Positions 1-8,840 of a DNA stretch of 64,000 nucleotides are shown here, one piece after another. The stretch lies in NCBI RefSeq assembly GCF_036850765.1, contig NC_089490.1:125330522-125394521 (forward strand), written 5' to 3'. This DNA comes from Saccopteryx bilineata. Its lineage: Eukaryota > Chordata > Mammalia > Chiroptera > Emballonuridae. Within the stretch, counting starts at the first letter, position 1, and each line of letters begins with the position of its first letter. The notes beneath the pieces were generated by a model. That model was given only the letters and a program-made list of their open reading frames with translations, searched no databases and was not told the DNA's origin. A program made the translations under genes and the position numbers.

Positions 1-658
1 TAAATCCCACTTCATCATGGTGTATGATTTTTTTCATATACTGCTGGATCCGGTTGGCTAATATTTTGTTGAGGATTTTAGCATCTATATTCATCAGGGA
101 TCTTGGCCTATAATTTTTTTTCTTTGTGTTGTTTTTGCCTGGTTTTGGAATCAGAATTATGCTTGCCTCATAAAAAAGGTGTGGAAGTCTTCCTTCCTCT
201 TGAATTTTTTGAAATAGCTTAAAAGGAAAGGAGTTAGTTCTTCTTTGAATATTTGGTAGAATTTACTTGTGAAGCCATCGGGCGGCTTTTGTTTGTTGGG
301 AGTTTTTCAATAACTGTTTTGATCTCATTTGTTTTAATTGATCTGTTTAGGTTTTCTGATTCTTCCAGATAGATTTTTAAGATATTATATGTTTTAAGGA
401 ATTTGTCCATTTCACCTAGGTTGTATAATTTCTTGGCATACAGTTCTTCACAGTATTTTCTTACAATCCTTTTTATTTCTGTTGTGTCTGTTGTCATTTC
501 TCCACTCTCATTTCTAATTTTATTTATTTGAGTCCTCTCTCTTTTTTTCTTGGTGAGTCTGGTTAAAGGTTCATTGATCTTGTTTACCTTTTCAAAGAAC
601 CAGCTCCTTGTATCATTGATCCTCTGTATTGTTTCTTTAGCCTCTATGTCATTTATTT
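1..658 (-). pseudogene. Old L1 ORF2 fragment (RT region), outermost element of the nest
   Basis: This is the ORF2 reverse-transcriptase part of an old LINE-1 read on the minus strand. The translation of 234-662 carries the stretch that precedes the RT core in L1 ORF2 (RSWFFEKVNKI, LTRLTKKKRERTQINKI), and 1-230 continues into the region equivalent to HHDEVGFIP, but with stops and shifts. It is clearly more diverged than the L1 copies inserted into it. The element resumes at 2087 after a younger insertion, and again at 11244. The window edge cuts off its 3' end. Non-functional relic. Confidence 0.9.
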
Positions 659-2086
659 CCACTCTAATCTTTTTTTTTTTTTTATAATTTTATTTTTTTA
701 ATGGGGTGACATCAATAAATCAGGATACATATATTCAAAGATAACAAGTCCAGGTTATCTTGTCGTTCAATTATGTTGCATACCCACCACCCAAAGTCAG
801 ATTGTCCTCCGACACCCTCTATCTTGTTCTCTCTGTGCCCCTCACCCTCCCCCTTTCCCTCTCCCATTCCCCCTCCCCCCTGTAACCACCACACTCTTAT
901 CAATGTCTCTTAGTTTCACTATTATGTCCCACCTACGTATGGAATAATACAGTTCCTGGTTTTTTCTGATTTACTTATTTCGCTTCGTATCATGTTATCA
1001 AGATCCCACCATTTTGCTGTAAATGTTCCGATGTCATCATTTCTTATGGCTGAGTAGTATTCCATAGTGTATATGTGCCACATCTTCTTTATCCAGTCAT
1101 CTATTGATGGGCTTTTTGGTTGTTTCCATGTCCTGGCCACTGTGAACAATGCTGCAATAAACATGGGGCTGCATGTGTCTTTACGTATCAATGTTTCTGA
1201 GTTTTGGGGATATATACCCAGTAGAGGAATTGCTGGGTCATAAGGTAGTTCTATTTTCAGTTTTTTGAGGAACCACCATACTTTCTTCCATAATGGTTGT
1301 ACTACTTTACATTCCCACCAACAGTGGATGAGGGTTCCTTTTTCTCCACAGCCTCCCCAACATTTGCTATTACCTGACTTGCTAATAACAGCTAATCGAA
1401 CAGGTGTGAGGTGGTATCTCATTGCCGTTTTGATTTGCATTTCTCTAATAGCTAAAGAAGATGAGCATCTTTTCATATATCTGTTGGCCATTTGTATTTC
1501 TTCCTGGGAGAAGTGTCTATTCATATCCTCTTCCCATTTTTTTATTGGATTGTTTGTTTGTTTGTTGTTGAGTTTTATGAGTTCTTTGTATATTTTGGAT
1601 ATTAAGCCCTTATCTGAGCTGTTGTTTGAAAATATCATTTCCCATTTAGTTGGCTTTCTGTTTATTTTGTTATCAGTTTCTCTTGCTGAGCAAAAACTTC
1701 TTAGTCTGATGTAGTCCCATTCATTAATTTTTGCCTTCACTTCTCTTGCCATTGGAGTCAAATTCATTAAATGCTCTTTAAAACCCAGGTCCATGAGTTG
1801 AGTACCTATGTCTTCTTCTATGTACTTAATTGTTTCAGGTCTTATGTTTAGATCTTTGATCCATTTTGAGTTAATTTTTGTACAGGTTGAGAGACTGTAG
1901 TCCAGTTTTATTCTTTTGCATGTGGCTTTCCAGTTTTCCCAGCATCATTTATTGAAGAGGCTTTCTTTTCTCCATTGTGTGTTGTTGGCCCCTTTATCAA
2001 AAATTATTTGACTATATATATGTGGTTTTATTTCTGGACTTTCTATTCTGTTCCATTGGTCTGAGTGTCTATCCACTCTAATCTTT
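659..2086 (-). mobile_element. 5'-truncated younger L1 inserted in the old L1, with 14-bp TSD
   Basis: A minus-strand L1 3' end occupies 673-2072. The 14-bp sequence CCACTCTAATCTTT flanks it at 659-672 and 2073-2086, which is a clear target-site duplication. A poly-T run (poly-A tail on the element strand) begins at 673. It is followed by a 3' UTR with the G-rich (C-rich on the plus strand) tract at about 825-890, then the ORF2 C-terminal half. The element lacks everything upstream of the late RT region, the usual result of incomplete target-primed reverse transcription. Confidence 0.93.
922..2072 (-). pseudogene. L1 ORF2 C-terminal fragment
   Basis: The minus-strand frame encodes the C-terminal part of L1 ORF2p, including the cysteine/histidine motif near [19 protein letters not shown] and the conserved block [14 protein letters not shown]. 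The frame is open from 1794 to the stop at 922. It also extends upstream to the truncation point at 2072 but is broken by an in-frame TGA at 1945-1947, where the full-length copies have a tryptophan codon. It is dead because it lacks the endonuclease and RT core. Confidence 0.9.
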
Positions 2087-3251
2087 ATTATTTCCTTTCT
2101 TCTACTACATCTGGGCTTTACTTGCTGTTCTTTTTTTTAGTTCTTTTAGATGCAGGGTTAAGTTGTTTATTTGAGCTTTTTCTAGCTTCTTAAGGTATGC
2201 CTGTAATGCTATAAATTTCCCTCTCAGTACTGCCTTTGCTGTGTCCTATAAATTTTGAAATGTTGTATGCTCATCATCATTCATTTCTAGAAATTTTTTC
2301 ATTTCTTCTTTGATGTCAGTGTTAACACACTCATTATTTAATAACATGCTATTTAGTTTCCAAGTGTTTGAGTACTTTTCAGTTTTTCCATTGTGTTTGA
2401 TTTCTAGTTTCATGCCATTGTGATCAGAGAATATGCTTGATATGATTTTAATCTTCTTAAATTTGTTGAGACTGCTTTTGTGCCCTAACATGTGGTCTAT
2501 CCTAGAGAATGTACCATGAGCACTAGAAAAGAATGTATATTCTGCTGCTTTAGGGTGAAAGGTTCTGAAAATATCTATTAAATCCAGTTGACCTAGTCTG
2601 TTCTTTAAATCTGCTGCTTCTTTGTTAATTTTCTTTCTTGAGGATCTATTCAGTGATGTTAGTGGGGTACTGAAATCCCCTACTATTATAGTAATGCTGT
2701 TGATCTTGCCCGTTGTATCCTTCAAAGTCTGCTTTATATACTTAGGTGCTCCTATATTAGGTGCATAGATATTTATAATGGTTATATCTGCCTGTTGGAT
2801 GGCTCCCTTTATCATTATGTAGTGACCTTCTTTATCTCTTACTATAGCCTTTGTTTTAAAGTCCATTTTGTCTGATATAAGTATTGCCACTCCAGCTTTT
2901 TTTCATTTCCGTTTGCATGTAATATTTTTTTCCATCCTTTTACCTTCAATCTATGTGCATCTTTTGTTTTAAGGTGTGTCTATTTTAGACAGCATATGTA
3001 TGGGTCATGTTTTCTTATCCATGCAGGTACCCTATGTTTTTTGATTGGATCATTTAATCCATTTACATTTAAGGTTATTATTGATATGTAGTTGTTTATT
3101 GACATTTTCTTCTTTAAAGCTGTATTCCTTTTTTGCTATATTCTTTTCCCCCTTTGTTCTGTTTACAACAGGCTCCTTAACATTTCTTGCAGCATTGGTT
3201 TGGTTATAATGAATTGCTTGAGTATTTTTTTTTGTCTGGGAAGCTTTTTAC
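2087..3251 (-). pseudogene. Old L1 ORF2 endonuclease region and inter-ORF DNA
   Basis: Continuation of the outer old L1. The frame 2246-2890 (214 codons) matches the apurinic-like endonuclease domain of L1 ORF2p: INIYAPN, a GDF-STPL block equivalent to the GDLNTPLT catalytic loop, RIDHMLGHK, and the SDHNGMKLE block carrying the catalytic S-D-H triad. The part at 2087-2245 leads towards the RT domain and is frame-broken. Positions 2890-3251 hold the N-terminal endonuclease remnant and ORF spacer. L1-A is inserted at 3252. Confidence 0.88.
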
Positions 3252-3295
3252 TTCTCCTTCAATTTTATTTTATTTATTTATTTATTTTTTTTTTT

Positions 3296-3413
3296 GGTTA
3301 GTTGTATTTTTATTATTCAGTTGAAATTATTTTGTAACTGTGATGGTTATATATTTTGGGGGTTATTTATACTTTATATAATTTTAATCCGTTGAAGTTC
3401 CTTGATACTTGCT
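3296..3413 (-). other. 3'-transduced flanking segment of L1-A
   Basis: About 117 bp lies between two poly-A tracts of the same insertion and inside its target-site duplication. It matches neither the L1 3' UTR of the other copies here nor obviously the surrounding old L1. Read on the element strand it has an AATAAA-containing stretch about 20 bp before the distal poly-A (3268-3295), as expected if transcription ran past the L1's own poly-A signal and the read-through RNA was integrated. Confidence 0.75.
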
Positions 3414-3693
3414 TTATTTTTTTTTATTTTTAATAATTTTTTATTAATGGTAATGGGATGACATTAATAAATCAGGGTACATATATTCAAAGAAAACATG
3501 TCTAGGTTATTTTGTCATCAAATTATGTTGCAAACCCCTCGCCCAAAGTCAGATTGTCCTCCGTCACCCTCTATCTAGTTCTGTGCCCCTCCCCCTCCCC
3601 CTAACTCTCTCCCTCCCTCCCTCCCATGTCCTCCCTCCCCCCCCCCACCCTTGGTAACCACCACACTCTTGTCCATGTCTCTTAGTCTCATTT
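3414..3693 (-). other. L1-A 3' UTR with G-rich polypurine tract
   Basis: A 3' UTR of about 280 bp follows the ORF2 stop at 3694. It contains the G-rich/purine tract typical of mammalian L1 3' UTRs, seen as a C-rich run at about 3585-3650 on the plus strand. It ends in an AATAAA-like element and poly-A. The other L1 copies (about 690-920, 16703-16955, 40355-40610) have the same layout. Confidence 0.85.
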
Positions 3694-6600
3694 TTATGTT
3701 CCACCAATGTATGGAATCATGTAGTTCTTGTTTTTTTCTGATTTGCTTATTTCACTCCTTATAATGTTATCAAGATCCCACCATTTTGCTGTAAATGATC
3801 TGATGTCATCATTTCTTATGGCTGAGTAGTATTCCATAGTGTATATGTGCCACATCTTCTTTATCCAGTCTTCTATTGAAGGGCTTTTTGGTTGTTTCCA
3901 TGTCTTGGCCACTGTAAACAGTGCTGCAATGAACATGGGGCTACATGTGTCTTCACGTATCAATGTTTCTGAGGTTTTGGGGTATATACCCAGTAGAGGG
4001 ATTGCTGGGTCATAAGGTAGTTCTATTTGCAGTTTTTTGAGGAACCACCATACTTTCCTCCATAATGGTTGTACTACTTTACAGTCCCACCAACAGTGAA
4101 TGAGGGTTCCTTTTTCTCCACAGCCTCTCCAACATTTGCTATTACCCGTCTTGTTGATAATAGCTAATCTAACAGGAGTGAGGTGGTATCTCATTGTAGT
4201 TTTGATTTGCATTTCTCTAATAACTAATGAAGCTGAGCATCTTTTCATATATCTGTTGGCCATTTGTATCTCTTCCTGGGAGAAGTGTCTGTTCATGTCC
4301 TCTTCCCATTTTTTTATTGGATTGTTTGTTTGTTTGTTGTTGAGTTTTATGAGTTCTTTGTAAATTTTGGATATTAGGCCCTTATCTGAGCTGTCGTTTG
4401 AAAATATCAGTTCCCATATAGTTGGCTGTCTGTTTATTTTTATATCAGTTTCTCTTGCTGAGCAAAAACTTTTAATTCTGATGTAGTCCCATTCATTTAT
4501 CTTTGCCTTCACTTCTCTTGCCATTGGAGTCAAGTTCATAAAATGTTCTTTAAAACCCAGGTCCATGATTTTAGTACCTATGTCTTCTTCTATGTACTTT
4601 ATTGTTTCAGCTCTTATATTTAGGTCTTTGATCCATTTTGAATTAATTTTAGTACACGGGGACAGGCTGTAGTCGAGTTTCATTCTTTTGCATGTGGCTT
4701 TCCAGTTTTCCCAACACCATTTGTTGAAGAGGCTTTCTTTTCTCCATTGTGTGTTGTTGGCCCCTTTATCAAAGATTATTTGACCATATATATGTGGTTT
4801 TATTTCTGGACTTTCTATTCTGTTCCATTGGTCTGAGTGTCTATTTTTTTGCCAATACCATTCTGTTTTGATTATCGTGGCCCTATAATATAGTTTAAAG
4901 TCAGGTATTGTAATGCCCCCAGCTTCATTCTTTTTCCTTAGGATTGTTTTGGCTATTCGGGGTTTTTTATAGTTCCATATAAATCTGATGATTTTTTGTT
5001 CCATTTCTTTAAAAAATCTCATAGGGATTTTGATGGGAATTGCATTAAATTTGTATATTGCTTTGGGTAATATGGCCATTTTGATTATATTTATTCTTCC
5101 TATCCAAGAACAAGGAATATTTTTCCATCTCATTGTATCTTTTTCGATTTCCCTTAACAATGCTTTGTAATTTTCATTATATAGGTCCTTTACGTTCTTT
5201 GTTATGTTTATTCCTAGGTATTTTATTTTTTTTGTTGCAATCGTGAAGGGGATTATTTTTTTGAGTTTGTTTTCTAATATTTCATTGTTGGCATATAGAA
5301 AGGCTATGGACTTTTGTATGTTAATTTTGTATCCTGCGACCTTACTGTATTGGTTTATTGTTTCTAATAATCTTTTTGTGGAGTCCTTCGGGTTTTCGAT
5401 GTATAGGATCATATCATCAGCAAAAAGTGATAGCTTTACTTCTTCTTTTCTGATATGGATGCCTTTTATTTCTTTGTCTTGTCTGATTGCTCTGGCCAGA
5501 ACTTCTAGCACCACGTTGAATAAGAGTGGAGAGAGTGGACAACCCTGTCTTGTTCCTGATTTAAGGTAGAAAGTCCTCAGTTTTATGCCATTTAATAGGA
5601 TGTTGGCTGATGGTTTATCATATATGGCCTTTATCATGTTGAGATATTTTCCTTCTATACCCATTTTATTGAGAGTCTTAAACATAAAATTGTGTTGTAT
5701 TTTATCAAAAGCCTTTTCTGCATCTATTGATAAGATCATGTGGTTTTTGTTCTTTGTTTTGTTGATATGGTGTATTACGTTAACCGTTTTGCGTATGTTG
5801 AACCATCCTTGAGATTCTGGGATGAATCCCACTTGATCATGATGTATTATTTTTTTAATATGTTGTTGTATTCGGTTTGCCAGTATTTTGTTTAGTATTT
5901 TAGCATCTGTATTCATTAGAGATATTGGTCTGTAGTTTTCTTTCTTTGTGCCATCCTTGCCAGGTTTTGGTATGAGGGTTATGTTGGCCTCATAAAATGT
6001 GTTTGGAAGTATTGCTTCTTCTTCAATTTTTTGGAAGACTTTGAGTAGAATAGGAACCAAGTCTTCTTTGAATGTTTGATAGAATTCACTAGTATAACCA
6101 TCTGGGCCTGGACTTTTATTTTTGGGGAGATTTTTAATAGTTTTTTCTATTTCCTCCCTGCTGATTGGTCTGTTTAGGCTTTCTGCTTCTTCATGACTCA
6201 GTCTAGGAAGGTTGTATTGTTCTAGGAATTTATCCATTTCTTCTAGATTGTTGTATTTGGTGGCATATAATTTTTCATAGTATTCTACAATAATTCTTTG
6301 TATTTCTATGATGTCTGTGGTGATCTCTCCTCTTTCATTTTGGATTTTATTTATTTGAGTCCTGTGTCTTTTTTCCTTGGTGAGTCTTGCCAAGGGTTTG
6401 TCAATTTTGTTGATCTTTTCAAAGAACCAGCTCCTTGTTTTATTGATTTTTTCTATAGTTTTTCTGTTCTCTATTTCATTTATTTCTGCTCTGATTTTTA
6501 TTATCTCCTTTCTTCGGCTGGTTTTGGGTTGTCTTTGTTCTTCTTTTTCTAGTTCCTTAAGGTGTGAAGTTAAGTGGTTTACTTCGGCTCTCTCTTGTTT

Positions 6601-6777
6601 GTTCATATAGGCCTGAAGTGATATGAACTTTCCTCTTATTACTGCTTTTGCTGCATCCCAGAGATTCTGATATGTCGTATTTTCATTTTCATTTGTCTGT
6701 ATATATCTTTTGATTTCTGCACTTATTTCTTCTTTGACCCATTCATTTTTTAGAAGTATGTTGTTTAGTTTCCACAT
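3694..6777 (-). pseudogene. L1-A ORF2 reverse transcriptase and C-terminal domains (separated from EN by a frameshift)
   Basis: An open frame of 1027 codons encodes the RT and C-terminal parts of L1 ORF2p, the enzyme that copies L1 RNA at nicked chromosomal DNA. Visible motifs are [18 protein letters not shown] around residue 220, [17 protein letters not shown] (motif A), [14 protein letters not shown] (motif B) and the catalytic FADDMILY (motif C) near residue 451. The C-terminal Cys/His motif [19 protein letters not shown] lies near residue 890. No internal stop occurs. The frame starts at MWKLNN, 13 bp inside the end of the endonuclease frame (6765-7520), so one indel in the homopolymer-rich stretch near 6780-6800 separates the two. 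Without that lesion ORF2 would be about 1275 residues, the family's usual size. Confidence 0.95.
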
Positions 6778-7520
6778 TTTTGTGGGTTTTCCCCCTCTTT
6801 TTTGCAGTTGAATTCTAGTTTCAAGGCTTTATGATCAGAAAATATGCTTGGTACAATTTCAATTTTTCTAAATTTGCTGATATTGTCTTTGTGGCCCAAC
6901 ATATGGTCAATTCTTGAGAATGTTCCATGTACACTAGAGAAAAATGTATACTCTGTCGCTTTGGGATGAAGTGTCCTGTAGATGTCTATCATATCCAGGT
7001 GTTCTAGTATTTCATTTAAGGCCACTATATCTTTATTGATTCTCTGTTTGGATGACCGATCTAGAGCCGTCAGCGGTGTATTGAGGTCTCCAAGTATGAT
7101 TGTATTTTTGTTAGTTTTTGTTTTAAGGTCAATAAGTAGCTGTCTTATATATTTTGGTGCTCCTTGGTTTGGTGCATATATATTAAGGATTGTTATGTCT
7201 TCTTGATTCAACTTCCCCTTAATCATTATGAAATGACCATTTTTGTCTCTGAGTACTTTTTCTGTCTTGTAGTCAGCATTATTAGATATGAGTATTGCTA
7301 CACCTGCTTTTTTTTGGGTGTTGTTTGCTTGGAGTATTGTTTTCCAGCCTTTCACTTTGAATTTGTTTTTATCCTTGTTGCTTAGATGTGTTTCTTGTAG
7401 GCAGCATATAGTTGGATTTTCTTTTTTAATCCATTCTGCTACTCTGTGTCTTTTTATTGGTAAGTTTAATCCATTTACATTTAGTGTAATTATTGACACT
7501 TGTGGGTTCCCTACTGCCAT
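6765..7520 (-). pseudogene. L1-A ORF2 endonuclease domain
   Basis: The 251-codon frame begins MAVGNPQVSIITLNVNGLN, the canonical ORF2p N-terminus, so 7520 is the natural start. It carries the endonuclease motifs LQETHLSNKDKNKF (N-terminal catalytic glutamate), INIYAPNQGAPKY, GDLNTPLTALDRSS, RIDHMLGHK and [12 protein letters not shown] (S-D-H). These nick the target at A/T-rich sites, consistent with the poly-T-adjacent duplications in this window. The frame ends at 6765 through a frameshift shortly after the domain, so the endonuclease would be made without RT. Upstream lies a long spacer to ORF1. Confidence 0.94.
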
Positions 7521-7844
7521 TTTATAAATTGCTTTCTGTTAGTTTTGTATCTAGTTTGATTCTTCTCTTTTGTTTTTCTATCATTTGTTTTTGTTTGTTT
7601 GTGTTCCATATTCTTTCCTCTGTTGCTACCTTTTTTAAGTCAAGTGTTTTTGTGGTGGTTTTTTTAAGGGTGGTTACCATTAAGTAATGAAAAGGGTACC
7701 TACCATATTCATTGTAGTACCCTATCTTATAAGTATTTCTGCACTTCATCATCCTTTGCTACTGTTAATCTCCATCCTCTCCCCCCTTTTTTTCCTTTGT
7801 TGTCACAGTTTAAGTTTGGTTTTATTGTGTTCTTGGTGGAGCTG
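7521..7844 (-). other. L1-A inter-ORF spacer (about 324 bp)
   Basis: Sequence between the ORF1 stop (7845) and the ORF2 start (7520). It is A-rich on the element strand, and the corresponding spacer of L1-B (44419-44746, about 328 bp) is similar in length and sequence. The spacer is much longer than the few tens of bases usual between L1 ORFs in human. It contains a 76-codon frame (7752-7522) with no recognisable domain, which I treat as chance. Confidence 0.75.
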
Positions 7845-8840
7845 TTACTTGTGGTGTTGTTTTCTTTTGTTCTTTGAATCTGGTTGGAAAACCCCCCTTA
7901 GTATTTCCTGGAGTGGGGGCTTTCTGTTGATAAATTCTCTCATCTTTTCTGTATTTGTGAATGTTTTTATATCTCCTTCATACTTGAAGGATAGCTTTGA
8001 TGGGTATAGTATTCTTGGCTGAAAGTTCCTCTCTTTCAGGGCTTTAAATATTGGGGTCCACTCTCTTCTAGCTTGTAGAGTTTCTGCTGAGAAATCTGAT
8101 GATAATCTAATAGGCCTTCCTTTATATGTTGTACTCTTCTTTTCCCTGGCTGCCTTGAGAATTTTTTCTTTGTCATTGGTTTGTGTCATCTTTATTATGA
8201 TGTGCCTTGGAGTGGGTTTGTTGGGGTTAAGAAAACTTGGTGTTCTGTTTGCTTCTTGAATTTGAGGCTTTAGTTCCTTCCACAGGCTTGGGAAGTTCTC
8301 GTCTATTATTTGTTTGAGTATATTCTCCATTCCATTTTCTTTCTCTTCTCCCTCTGATATACCTATTATTCTTATGTTATTCTTTCTGATGGAGTCAGAC
8401 AATTCCTGTAGGGCTTTCTCGTTTTTTATTATTTTTGAGTCTCTTTCTTCTTCTCTCTGTTGTGCCTCAAGTTGTTTGTCTTCTATTTCACTAATCCTAT
8501 CTTCAATCTGGGCTGTTCTGTTAGCTAAGCTTGTTACCTCGTTTTTCAGCTCGTGAATTGAGTTTTTCATTTCTGTTTGATTTGTTTTTATAGTTTCAAT
8601 TTCCTTGGTAATATATTCTTTGTGTTCATTGAGTTGTTTTCTGATCTCCCTATATTGCCTTTCTGTGTTTTCTTGTATATCTCTGAGTATTTTTAAGATT
8701 TCTAGTTTAAATTCTCTGTCATTTAGCTCCAAGGCTTCCAATATGTTAAGTCTTTTCTCCATAGATTTTTCCACATCTATTTGTGTTACCTCTCTTTCTT
8801 TTGTATCCATAATATTCGATTTCCTCTTTCTTATCGGCAT
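7845..8840 (-). CDS. L1-A ORF1 protein (intact, 331 aa)
   Basis: An intact frame encodes ORF1p, the trimeric nucleic-acid chaperone that coats L1 RNA in the cytoplasm and is required for retrotransposition. A basic N-terminus (MPIRKRKSNIMDTKERE) is followed by a long charged heptad-rich coiled coil at about residues 25-150. An RRM-like domain starting at NNIRIIGISEGEE (about 155-165) follows, then a C-terminal domain with ARREWTPIFKALKERNFQPRILYPSKLSF (about 260-290). Length is close to the usual 330-340 residues. The start fits because the same methionine opens the homologous frame in L1-B. No stop or frameshift is present. Whether it is expressed cannot be told from the sequence. Confidence 0.93.
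   Translation of the reverse strand: MPIRKRKSNIMDTKEREVTQIDVEKSMEKRLNILEALELNDREFKLEILKILRDIQENTERQYREIRKQLNEHKEYITKEIETIKTNQTEMKNSIHELKNEVTSLANRTAQIEDRISEIEDKQLEAQQREEERDSKIIKNEKALQELSDSIRKNNIRIIGISEGEEKENGMENILKQIIDENFPSLWKELKPQIQEANRTPSFLNPNKPTPRHIIIKMTQTNDKEKILKAAREKKSTTYKGRPIRLSSDFSAETLQARREWTPIFKALKERNFQPRILYPSKLSFKYEGDIKTFTNTEKMREFINRKPPLQEILRGVFQPDSKNKRKQHHK

Noticed and set aside
4988..8022. Hydrophobic plus-strand frames opposite L1 ORF2 and ORF1
   Set aside because: Antisense shadows of the L1 coding sequence; the same pattern recurs opposite every L1 copy.
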